A DNA stretch of 7,514 bases from Oscillospiraceae bacterium (GCA_017396055.1 JAFQND010000080.1:1-7514), one strand, 5' to 3'; shown: positions 1-5,287, numbered from the stretch's first letter. Made by a program: numbers and translations. The notes: generated from the letters alone by a model not told the origin.

Positions 1-762
1 GATCTCTTCAAGGCGATCGGGATATACCCGTTTTGACTGCTCCAGAAGTGACAAAGCAGCATCGAGCTGCGATCCGAACCGGCGGGCAGACCACAGTTCC
101 TCCAGAAAGAGGACATCATCTGTGATCGCATTGATTTGGGCGGAAAAATTCTTCTCATACAAGGGAGAAAACGGCTCTGCCTTTTTCAAAGTAAGCCAGA
201 TATCCGTATAGCCTTCGGTAAGAAAGTCGTCAGCCGGGATAAATATACAGCCGGCATCCGAAACGATATCCTGCAGTTCATCGGTGATCTGTATATATCC
301 GACTACTTTATATTCACTGCGGCGGAGCATATCAGCCGATTTTTTGTTCAGGCTAATACTGCTGACGGCTGCAAAACCGGCATTCCCATTGACAGCAAGC
401 ACACATTCACCGCCTTTTTCCGGCATACGGCCTTCGATCAGCTCCGGCCGATTCAGCGGTTCACTGTCCGAAAAGACAAAAAGATCGCCGTCGTTCTGAA
501 GAGAGACTTCTGCGGAATACGCCGGCATATATTCGGAAACAAAGCCGGCATTTTCAAACAAAGCTGTTTCTCCATCTGTAAATCCCGCAGCATAACGTAT
601 CCTGACATCATAGGTTCGGCTTCTGTGTATATTTCTCTCTGCAATTTCCGCAGCGGACAAATAGTTGAGGCACATTCCTACGACGCAGCTCAGGACCATG
701 AACAACAGGATCATAGCAATAATCACATCGTGTATTTTATCTGCGGTCATTCGCATTTTCAC
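1..762 (-). CDS. FtsX-type ABC transporter permease, N-terminal part (runs off the left edge)
   Basis: I read the complement of 762-1 by hand: it is open for 254 codons with no stop and continues past the window. The start is GTG at 762, because AGGAGG at 776-771 lies 8 bases before it; the ATG codons at 756 and 750 sit too far from this site. Residues 12-35 form one hydrophobic membrane anchor. An extracytoplasmic domain follows, with YDVRIRYAAGFTDGE at 51-65 and EGRMPEKGGECVL at 110-122. Such strings are typical of the first periplasmic-core-like domain of large clostridial FtsX/MacB-type permeases, which usually exceed 1000 residues and carry a coiled coil after this domain. The charged stretch from about residue 200 onward fits the beginning of that coiled coil. 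Family knowledge: these permeases work with an ABC ATPase, often in mechanotransmission or export of peptides or lipids. The substrate is unknown here. The ATPase gene and the C-terminal helices would lie outside the window. Confidence 0.82.
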   Translation of the reverse strand, partial: MKMRMTADKIHDVIIAMILLFMVLSCVVGMCLNYLSAAEIAERNIHRSRTYDVRIRYAAGFTDGETALFENAGFVSEYMPAYSAEVSLQNDGDLFVFSDSEPLNRPELIEGRMPEKGGECVLAVNGNAGFAAVSSISLNKKSADMLRRSEYKVVGYIQITDELQDIVSDAGCIFIPADDFLTEGYTDIWLTLKKAEPFSPLYEKNFSAQINAITDDVLFLEELWSARRFGSQLDAALSLLEQSKRVYPDRLEEI

Positions 763-783
763 ACAGGACACCTCCTCGGTTTC

Positions 784-813
784 ATTATAAAACAAGCAGT
801 CCCCTGTCGTCAA
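784..813 (-). promoter_or_regulatory. Sigma-A promoter of the FtsX-type permease gene
   Basis: On the minus strand the -35 box TTGACG (813-808) is separated by 18 bases from a perfect -10 box TATAAT (789-784). Initiation about 7 bases downstream would start the mRNA near 777, right at the AGGAGG site (776-771), giving a leader of only about 15 bases. The -35 box lies in the loop and edge of the upstream gene's terminator hairpin, and the -10 box adjoins its U-tract. The match is strong by eye; the start point is inferred. Confidence 0.75.
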
Positions 814-825
814 GGCAAGGGACTG
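787..825 (-). terminator. Intrinsic terminator of the downstream MFS gene
   Basis: The minus-strand RNA can form a 10-bp stem, CAGTCCCUUG (825-816) with CAGGGGACUG (806-797), around a 9-base loop. The U-rich run CUUGUUUUAU follows at 796-787. One pair is a G-U wobble that pairs only in the minus-strand transcript, which supports this orientation. It begins 8 bases after the stop codon of the MFS gene at 834. It overlaps the promoter of the next gene. Confidence 0.75.
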
Positions 826-833
826 TTTCCGAA

Positions 834-2021
834 TCATTTCCAGATCTTTTTGACATAGCCGTAAAAACTGATGAACAAAGACACAAGTACCATACAGGAG
901 GTGAAGATAAACACTGCACGGACATTGTCGGTCAGCGAAAGGATAAGCGTACCGGCAGCATTGCCGAGAATACCGCTGGCCCCCAGAGTGACCGACGAGA
1001 AAGTCATCACAGAGGTGGAGCGCACCCGCTCTTCGGTGATCTCTCTGACATAGTTCATGCAGGCAGGCCAGAACACTGCGTAAGAAAGGCCCTGAAGTGC
1101 CTGGACCGCTACGAGGAAGGCGAGATCTTTTGCAAAGAAGGTCAGCACCATCCGCAGAAGATACATACACGCGGCAAAAGTCAGCACGTATTTGGCCTTT
1201 ACCCTCTTCAGCACCCGTGCCACCAGGAACATAGCCGGTACTTCGCTGAAAGCAACGATCGAGAACATTGTTCCTACAAAACCGGAATCGCCGCCCATCT
1301 CTTTGACCAGAGTAGGCAGGAAGGTCTCGGTACTGGTCTGACCGAGGAAGATGACAAATGCCATTACGAGCAGCAGCAAATAAGTTGTGTTGCCCAGCAT
1401 GATACGGAAAGTTTCTTTGGTGGAGAGTTTCCGGACAGGTGCGGGAACTTCTTCCTTTCGTTCGGTCTTTTTGTCCTGTAATGTCAATGCAACAACGATC
1501 GTACAGGCGATGAACATCGCCGTAATGATCAGGCGGGTGTGATGGCCGAAGGCTGCGGTGATCCTGCCCATGACCATGGCTGAGGCGGCATAAGTCAGAG
1601 AAGCTGTGCCGCGGCACCAGCCATAATTCAAATCGGGGTCATCTTTCTGCATCCGGACGATCCAGGAATCGATCAGACCGGGAATCTGACGGAAGGTCAC
1701 CGTCAAAAGGAACATCACAGCGACCAGCATCGGCAGCGAAACCATCGAAGTCTGTAAAAACAGGCAAAGCGGGATGGCGAAACATGCCAGCGTCACAAAC
1801 ACCGTACGCTGGGAAAAATAGTTGTCGCACAGATAACCGGTCACCGGCTGAACTGCGAAGGCTACCACAGACATCACCGTCATGATCGCTGAAGCGGTAG
1901 TCGCACTATATCCGAAGTCGGTGATCATTGTCACGATAAAAGCACCATAGCCGCTCAGAGCGATCCAGAATGAACCGGAAAGCAGCATTACATGCAGGGT
2001 GTGCTTTACACTTTTTGTCAT
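834..2021 (-). CDS. MFS transporter, 12 TM, LacY/nucleoside-symporter-like (paralog 1)
   Basis: This 395-residue membrane protein has the length and pattern of a major facilitator superfamily carrier: about 12 hydrophobic helices in two halves, with a charged central loop near residues 183-205. GYLCDNYF at 62-69 occupies the place of MFS motif A between TM2 and TM3, with the Asp kept. NYGWCRG at 132-138, before TM5, resembles the FGRAR/MFG region of LacY-type symporters, where an Arg takes part in substrate binding; this points to the MFS_1_like/oligosaccharide-nucleoside symporter group (inference). TFLPTLVKE (233-241) and GGDSG (243-247) are shared with the neighbouring paralog. The ATG at 2021 has GGGAGG 9 bases upstream (2036-2031). 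The gene has its own promoter and terminator, so it can be expressed apart from its paralog. The substrate cannot be told from sequence; a sugar, nucleoside or drug is possible. No neighbouring catabolic enzyme helps. Confidence 0.88.
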   Translation of the reverse strand: MTKSVKHTLHVMLLSGSFWIALSGYGAFIVTMITDFGYSATTASAIMTVMSVVAFAVQPVTGYLCDNYFSQRTVFVTLACFAIPLCLFLQTSMVSLPMLVAVMFLLTVTFRQIPGLIDSWIVRMQKDDPDLNYGWCRGTASLTYAASAMVMGRITAAFGHHTRLIITAMFIACTIVVALTLQDKKTERKEEVPAPVRKLSTKETFRIMLGNTTYLLLLVMAFVIFLGQTSTETFLPTLVKEMGGDSGFVGTMFSIVAFSEVPAMFLVARVLKRVKAKYVLTFAACMYLLRMVLTFFAKDLAFLVAVQALQGLSYAVFWPACMNYVREITEERVRSTSVMTFSSVTLGASGILGNAAGTLILSLTDNVRAVFIFTSCMVLVSLFISFYGYVKKIWK

Positions 2022-2055
2022 AAATCATTTCCTCCCGAAAAATGGGTACAGCAGT

Positions 2056-2084
2056 ATTGTAGCACGATTGCCGGAATGTGACAA
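2056..2084 (-). promoter_or_regulatory. Sigma-A promoter of MFS paralog 1
   Basis: The minus strand has -35 TTGTCA (2084-2079), a 17-base spacer and -10 TACAAT (2061-2056). Both boxes are one base from consensus and the spacing is optimal. The predicted start is near 2049, giving a leader of about 27 bases that contains the GGGAGG site. It follows the terminator of paralog 2, so this gene is an independent transcription unit. Confidence 0.8.
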
Positions 2085-2092
2085 GCTTCCGG
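2071..2092. repeat. Inverted repeat over the -35 box, possible operator
   Basis: CCGGAA (2071-2076) and TTCCGG (2087-2092) are perfect 6-bp arms separated by 10 bases. The centre falls inside the -35 box of the MFS paralog 1 promoter. A centre-to-centre distance of about 16 bp would suit a dimeric repressor. The position is suggestive; binding is inference, and a 6-bp pair can arise by chance. Confidence 0.35.
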
Positions 2093-2110
2093 GGCAAATT
2101 AACACGAATG

Positions 2111-2138
2111 GAAAAACCGCCCCGCAAAAGCGGAGCGG
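2111..2138 (-). terminator. Intrinsic terminator of MFS paralog 2
   Basis: The minus-strand RNA forms a 9-bp GC-rich stem, CCGCUCCGC (2138-2130) with GCGGGGCGG (2125-2117), closed by a UUUU loop and followed by UUUUU (2116-2112). One pair is a G-U wobble that would be a mismatch on the other strand. It starts 7 bases after the TGA stop of paralog 2. It is a textbook rho-independent terminator. Confidence 0.9.
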
Positions 2139-2145
2139 CAAAATA

Positions 2146-3351
2146 TCATTTCCAGATCTTGCGGATATGGCCGTAAACAGCGATCAGCAGACCGCAGGAA
2201 GTGGCGCAGACCGAATAGACAAAAACCATCCGGACATCGCCTGTGGCAGAGAGGATCGCCGTGCCGATGGCATTGGCGAAGATGGGGCTGATGCCCAGCG
2301 AGGCTGCCGAGAAAGTCATGACCGCGGTGGATTTTACCCTGTCATCAACGATACGGTTGAGGTAATTGATACAGGCAGGCCAGATCAGGGCGAAAGAAAC
2401 ACCCTGAAGCATCTGAACGACCAGAAGAGTGGGCAGGTTGGGCGCGAAACCGGTGGCTGCCATTTTAAGCACATAGGCTGCGGCGGCAAAAGTAATGACA
2501 TTTTTGGCTTTGAACCGGCGCAGGATCAGCGAAATCAGAAACATACCGGGAACCTCGCAGTAGGCATTGATCGAGAAAGTGGCGCCCACTGTTCCGGAAT
2601 CTCCGCCCAGCTCTTTGACAAGAGTCGGCAGGAAGGTAGAGTTGCAGGAAGAGCCCAGCCAGATGACGCACACCATTACAAGAAGGTGCACATAGGCTTT
2701 GTTTTTAGCCAGGATACGGATAGTCTCTCTGGTGCTGAGGCGTTCTTCTGCCGGTACGGCAGAAACGGAAGCCTTTGCATTACCGGTATCGCCCAGTCCC
2801 TGTTTGTGCAGGATAAGGGCGATCGCAACGGAACAGATACCCATGCAGACACCCAGAATCATCCGTGCGGAATGTCCGTATGCGGTGGTGAGTCCGCCCA
2901 TGATCAGTGAAACGGTGGCATACATCAGCGAAGCTGAACCGCGGCAGAGGCCATAGTTGATACTGGGATCATCTCTCTGCATCCGCAGGACCCACGCATC
3001 CACCAGACCGGGAAGCTGCAGCATGCTCAAAGTGATCAGGATCATGCAGGCAATTGTCAGTATCATCGACCTCATGGAACCGACCAGCAGAAGATAAAGC
3101 GGGAACGAACAGCCGATCAGGACAATATATACTTTCCAGTGGGGAAAGTAATTATCGCAGATATATCCGGTGATCGGTTGGGTTGCGAATGCCACAACGG
3201 CCATCACGGTCATAATGGCGGAAGCCGTGGCGGGGTTGTAACCGTAGTCGGTCAGAGTCGTAACGATAAATGCACCATAGGCACAGTTGCTCATCCAGTA
3301 AAAAGCTTCCAGCGCCATGGCAAAAAGATTGCGTTTCATGCCGGTTGTCAT
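2146..3351 (-). CDS. MFS transporter, 12 TM, LacY/nucleoside-symporter-like (paralog 2)
   Basis: This is a 401-residue MFS carrier. I chose the ATG at 3351 rather than the upstream ATG at 3414: AGGAG lies 7 bases before it (3363-3359), and from here the protein aligns without a gap to the start of paralog 1. The 3414 start would also lie upstream of the likely promoter. A hand count gives 88 identities in the first 180 aligned residues. Shared landmarks are GYICDNYF (62-69), RMQRDDP (123-129), NYGLCRG (132-138), TFLPTLVKE (239-247), GGDSG (249-253) and WPACINY (324-330). The central cytoplasmic loop (about 183-206) is 6 residues longer than in paralog 1 and is the least conserved part. Helices predicted by hydrophobicity number about 12. 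The pair looks like an old tandem duplication with separate promoters, so the two may differ in substrate or timing. The substrate is not known. Confidence 0.88.
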   Translation of the reverse strand: MTTGMKRNLFAMALEAFYWMSNCAYGAFIVTTLTDYGYNPATASAIMTVMAVVAFATQPITGYICDNYFPHWKVYIVLIGCSFPLYLLLVGSMRSMILTIACMILITLSMLQLPGLVDAWVLRMQRDDPSINYGLCRGSASLMYATVSLIMGGLTTAYGHSARMILGVCMGICSVAIALILHKQGLGDTGNAKASVSAVPAEERLSTRETIRILAKNKAYVHLLVMVCVIWLGSSCNSTFLPTLVKELGGDSGTVGATFSINAYCEVPGMFLISLILRRFKAKNVITFAAAAYVLKMAATGFAPNLPTLLVVQMLQGVSFALIWPACINYLNRIVDDRVKSTAVMTFSAASLGISPIFANAIGTAILSATGDVRMVFVYSVCATSCGLLIAVYGHIRKIWK

Positions 3352-3359
3352 ATAAAGTC

Positions 3360-3402
3360 TCCTGTAAATCATAAAGTCTGAATTATATTGTACCATACAG
3401 GA
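3360..3402. repeat. Widely spaced inverted repeat flanking the MFS paralog 2 start region
   Basis: TCCTGTA (3360-3366) and TACAGGA (3396-3402) are perfect 7-bp inverted arms, 29 bases apart. One arm overlaps the ribosome binding site and the other lies in the promoter spacer. Because the outer arm is upstream of the predicted start, the pair could act only as DNA half-sites, not as an mRNA hairpin. The gene's SD-like bases make a chance match more likely. Confidence 0.25.
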
Positions 3403-3414
3403 CAGATTCCGCAA
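3387..3414 (-). promoter_or_regulatory. Extended -10 promoter of MFS paralog 2
   Basis: On the minus strand TTGCGG (3414-3409) is a weak -35 box, 16 bases before -10 TACAAT (3392-3387). The -10 is preceded by TGG, an extended TGn element, which would offset the poor -35. An overlapping TATAAT at 3387-3382 could serve instead. Either start would leave a leader of about 25-30 bases with the AGGAG site. The promoter lies within the reading frame upstream of 3351, which argues against the ATG at 3414. Confidence 0.65.
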
Positions 3415-3523
3415 GAGGTTTTTCGGTTTTTATCCTGCTTTTTCTTTTCTCAGTTCCGGGCAGGGTCTAAAACCTTTTCCAGACGCATAGGATGGAGCAA
3501 GCCAGAGGAAAGGAAGAACGATC
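3415..3523. other. Divergent intergenic tract upstream of the S1-like gene
   Basis: Together with 3352-3414 this makes a 172-base region between divergently oriented genes. The MFS promoter occupies the left side. The right side holds a pyrimidine-rich stretch (about 3418-3455) and the AGGAA site of the S1 gene. I see no convincing -35/-10 pair for the S1 gene; TAGGAT at 3488-3493 is a poor candidate without a -35 box. No RNA gene or strong hairpin was recognised. Confidence 0.5.
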
Positions 3524-4456
3524 ATGGAATATCTCCCCGAAGGAATCCTGTTTGAACAGACAGAAAACCGATGCTCACTTATGAGCACTGCCTCTTTATA
3601 TGAAGCCATGGCTGTCGGGAAAATTCTGGAGGCCAGAGCAATTCTCTGCAGCGAAAATCACGATCTGACGGTGGATCTGGGAGCCGTGCGAGGCATTATT
3701 CCCCGGGAAGAAGCTGCTATCGGCATTTCGGAAGGAATTACCCGGGATATTGCGATCATCTCACGGGTGGGGCGGCCGGTGGCTTTTGTCATCCAATCGA
3801 TGGAGCGGGATGCGGCAGGAAGGATCACAGCTGTTCTTTCTCGCAGGGCCGCACAGGAACGCTGCCGCGACGAGTATCTGGCAGCGCTCAAACCGGGGGA
3901 TATCATTCCTGCCCGTATCACCCATCTTGAAAGTTTCGGCGCCTTTGCGGATATTGGCTGCGGCATCATCTCGCTGATGCCCATCGATACGATCTCTGTC
4001 TCACGTATTTCTCATCCGAGGGATCGTTTCCGCCCGGGACAGCTGATCAAAGCCGTGGTACGCTCACGGGAGGGCGGCCGCATCAGTCTGACACACAAAG
4101 AACTGTTGGGTACCTGGAGCGAGAACGCCTCTGTTTTTTCATCGGGAGAGACCGTCAGCGGTATTATCCGTTCGGTGGAGGATTATGGTATCTTTGTGGA
4201 ACTTTCTCCCAATCTGGCCGGTCTGGCCGAACCAAAACCCGGTATCCGTCCCGGACAACAGGCAAGCGTTTTCATCAAAAATATCCTGCCCGAAAAGATG
4301 AAGGTAAAGCTGGTCATCATCGATGCTTTTGACGATCCTCTTCCTCCGGGTGGATTTCGCTATCGGCAGCAAAGCGGACATATCTCCCGCTGGCAATACT
4401 CCCCCGCCGCATGCAGCCGGGTCATCGAAACAATATTTGACGAGGAATCTTCGTAA
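3524..4456 (+). CDS. S1 RNA-binding domain protein (ribosomal protein S1-like)
   Basis: This 310-residue soluble protein contains three S1-like OB folds. The first (about 31-107) is divergent but keeps the pattern of a beta strand followed by VDLGAVRGIIPREE at 50-63. The second (124-192) is canonical: GDIIPARITHLESFGAFADI with ISLMP, and ends in RISLTHKELLGTW. The third (208-267) has VSGIIRSVEDYGIFVEL but a short loop before GIRPGQ. A basic tail, about 275-310, has no domain I recognise. S1 folds bind single-stranded RNA; proteins of this size in clostridia are often labelled 30S ribosomal protein S1, though true bS1 usually has four to six repeats. It may help mRNA binding at the ribosome, or act in RNA turnover or regulation (inference). 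The ATG at 3524 has AGGAA 8 bases upstream. No convincing promoter is visible in 3415-3523. The gene stands alone and ends at a bidirectional terminator. Confidence 0.85.
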   Translation: MEYLPEGILFEQTENRCSLMSTASLYEAMAVGKILEARAILCSENHDLTVDLGAVRGIIPREEAAIGISEGITRDIAIISRVGRPVAFVIQSMERDAAGRITAVLSRRAAQERCRDEYLAALKPGDIIPARITHLESFGAFADIGCGIISLMPIDTISVSRISHPRDRFRPGQLIKAVVRSREGGRISLTHKELLGTWSENASVFSSGETVSGIIRSVEDYGIFVELSPNLAGLAEPKPGIRPGQQASVFIKNILPEKMKVKLVIIDAFDDPLPPGGFRYRQQSGHISRWQYSPAACSRVIETIFDEESS

Positions 4457-4461
4457 TAAAG

Positions 4462-4489
4462 AAAAAGCCGGCAAAACTGCCGGCCTTTC
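4462..4489. terminator. Bidirectional intrinsic terminator between convergent genes
   Basis: GCCGGCA (4467-4473) and TGCCGGC (4478-4484) form a perfect 7-bp stem with a 4-base loop. On the minus strand it is followed by TTTTTCTTT, a strong U-tract ending the 130-residue gene's antisense neighbour region. On the plus strand CCTTTCC follows, a weaker tract serving the S1 gene. It fills the 39-base gap between stop codons at 4456 and 4496. On the minus strand it terminates the gene at 4888-4496. Confidence 0.88.
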
Positions 4490-4495
4490 CTGAAC

Positions 4496-4888
4496 TTATC
4501 GGGACATATCTGCACCTGTCTGGAATACCTCGTATCCATGCTGAGCATGGAGCATCGCAGCGGCGCAGCCGGCATATTCCCGGTCGACCACCACTTTCAA
4601 AAGACATTCCTTACGGCCGGCGGGACCATCATATTCCCTTTCGTCCGGCTGGTCGCTCCAAAGAGCACCGGAAAACACAGCAGCGGGAACCGCCGGACGA
4701 TCTGCGATAATATCGCTGGAAGTGTCCCATAATGCAAACGGAGACGCCGGCAGAAGATAATCTGCTTTTTCGTGATCGCGATGCCGGATGTGAAACGCCT
4801 GCAGGCCGCCGCAATGACGGCGCAGAGCACGCACGGCCGCCTCTGCCTGGTCGATATCGGAAAAACGGGCATAAACTTCCCTGGTCAT
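4496..4888 (-). CDS. Small soluble protein of unknown function, possible two-half alpha/beta fold
   Basis: This encodes 130 residues. An in-frame ATG exists at 5026, but I chose 4888: AGGA lies 7 bases upstream (4899-4896), whereas the longer form would translate a hairpin region and a strand of opposite promoter. The N-terminal part has a strand (VYARF, 5-9), a helix rich in Ala/Arg (13-25) and a second strand. The C-terminal part repeats that scheme: LLKVVVD (96-102), a helix (104-116) and YEVFQ (119-123). The middle, about 40-92, is rich in Asp, Pro and Ala and probably loose. The layout resembles small stress or YflT/GsiB-like hypothetical proteins of Firmicutes whose ends read as related beta-alpha-beta units, but this is only a fold-level resemblance. 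There is no signal peptide, membrane helix or recognisable catalytic motif. A good terminator follows the stop; a clear promoter is not seen. Confidence 0.7.
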   Translation of the reverse strand: MTREVYARFSDIDQAEAAVRALRRHCGGLQAFHIRHRDHEKADYLLPASPFALWDTSSDIIADRPAVPAAVFSGALWSDQPDEREYDGPAGRKECLLKVVVDREYAGCAAAMLHAQHGYEVFQTGADMSR

Positions 4889-4901
4889 TCTGTCATCCTT
4901 T

Positions 4902-4933
4902 CCGGACAGTAAAAACTGTCCGGTTTTATTTTT
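4902..4933 (+). terminator. Perfect 9-bp hairpin plus T-tract; plus-strand terminator and leader hairpin of the minus gene
   Basis: CCGGACAGT (4902-4910) and ACTGTCCGG (4915-4923) pair perfectly around an AAAA loop. On the plus strand TTTTATTTTT follows (4924-4933), giving a textbook intrinsic terminator. No plus-strand gene ends here, so it would stop read-through or spurious plus transcripts ahead of the prfA-operon promoter. On the minus strand the same hairpin would sit in the leader of the 130-residue gene, 2 bases before AGGA, with no U-tract after it. Confidence 0.7.
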
Positions 4934-4964
4934 CCCCCAGATAGACAAATATGAATCGGGCAGA

Positions 4965-4993
4965 TTGTCAAACCCAACCTTTTGTGGTATACT
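4965..4993 (+). promoter_or_regulatory. Sigma-A promoter of the DUF951-prfA-sua5-coaE operon
   Basis: The -35 box TTGTCA (4965-4970) is followed by a 17-base spacer and -10 TATACT (4988-4993), each one base from consensus. TGG just before the -10 box is an extended TGn element. The predicted start is near 5000, giving a leader of about 60 bases. The -35 has the same sequence and spacing class as the MFS paralog 1 promoter. It is the only strong promoter seen ahead of the four-gene operon. Confidence 0.82.
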
Positions 4994-5001
4994 ATATGTG
5001 T

Positions 5002-5026
5002 ATGCAAATCGATGGCGTTTTTGCAT
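5002..5026 (+). promoter_or_regulatory. Stem-loop at the expected 5' end of the prfA-operon mRNA
   Basis: ATGCAAA (5002-5008) and TTTGCAT (5020-5026) form a 7-bp stem. The interior can add CG (5010-5011) with CG (5016-5017) around a 4-base loop, across a small internal bulge. With initiation near 5000 it would occupy the first 25 or so bases of the leader and leave the AAGGAGG site (5045-5051) free. A role in protecting the 5' end from decay is inference. It could be chance. Confidence 0.35.
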
Positions 5027-5059
5027 TGACTACATTTTCCTCAGAAGGAGGTTTCCGGT

Positions 5060-5248
5060 ATGGACATTTCCGTGGGCGACATCCTCATCATGAAAAAGAA
5101 TCATCCCTGCGGCGATAACCGTTTTCTGGTCCTCCGGGTGGGTATGGACTTTAAGATGCGCTGTGCAGGCTGTGGACATGAGATCATGCTTCCCCGTTCG
5201 AAAGCCGAAAAAGGCATCAAAAAGGTCGAGAAAAAAAGCGTGGAATAG
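5060..5248 (+). CDS. DUF951 family small protein
   Basis: This 62-residue protein matches the DUF951 (YyzM-like) pattern as I know it: MDISVGDIL at the start, HPCG at 15-18, a LRVGMDFKMRC stretch at 25-35, CAGCGH at 35-40 and MLPR at 43-46, then a lysine-rich tail. H15, C17, C35, C38 and H40 could make a small metal site, though this is inference. The family is widespread in Firmicutes, short and basic, and its function is unknown; nucleic acid or ribosome association is a reasonable guess from the fold-like strands and the Lys-rich end. The ATG has AAGGAGG ending 8 bases upstream, a very strong site. It is the first gene of the operon, 39 bases ahead of prfA, and that position suggests a translation-linked role. 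Confidence 0.85.
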   Translation: MDISVGDILIMKKNHPCGDNRFLVLRVGMDFKMRCAGCGHEIMLPRSKAEKGIKKVEKKSVE

Positions 5249-5287
5249 CCCTTTTCGCTTTAATCATAACGGAAAGGCGGTATTATC

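Noticed and set aside
136..858. A 240-codon plus-strand open frame
   Set aside because: It overlaps the permease gene, its promoter, the terminator and the end of MFS paralog 1 on the other strand. The permease reading has family strings and initiation signals.
1999..2910. A 303-codon plus-strand open frame
   Set aside because: It lies antisense to the 3' part of MFS paralog 2 and that gene's terminator and the next gene's promoter. The minus strand shows clear MFS homology to its neighbour, so this is a codon-bias shadow with a composition unlike a protein.
3352..3414. A 21-residue N-terminal extension of MFS paralog 2
   Set aside because: The promoter lies inside it, there is no ribosome site at 3414, and the paralog aligns from the ATG at 3351.
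3658..3984. A 108-codon minus frame inside the S1-like gene
   Set aside because: It is the antisense shadow of the first two S1 repeats, with no initiation signal.
4889..5026. A 46-residue N-terminal extension of the 130-residue minus protein
   Set aside because: It would run through the 9-bp hairpin and across the plus promoter, it has no ribosome site at 5026, and the internal ATG at 4888 has one.
5002..5118. A short frame from ATG at 5002 in the prfA-operon leader
   Set aside because: It has no ribosome site, begins within 2 bases of the predicted transcript start and overlaps the DUF951 gene in another frame; it is most likely chance.
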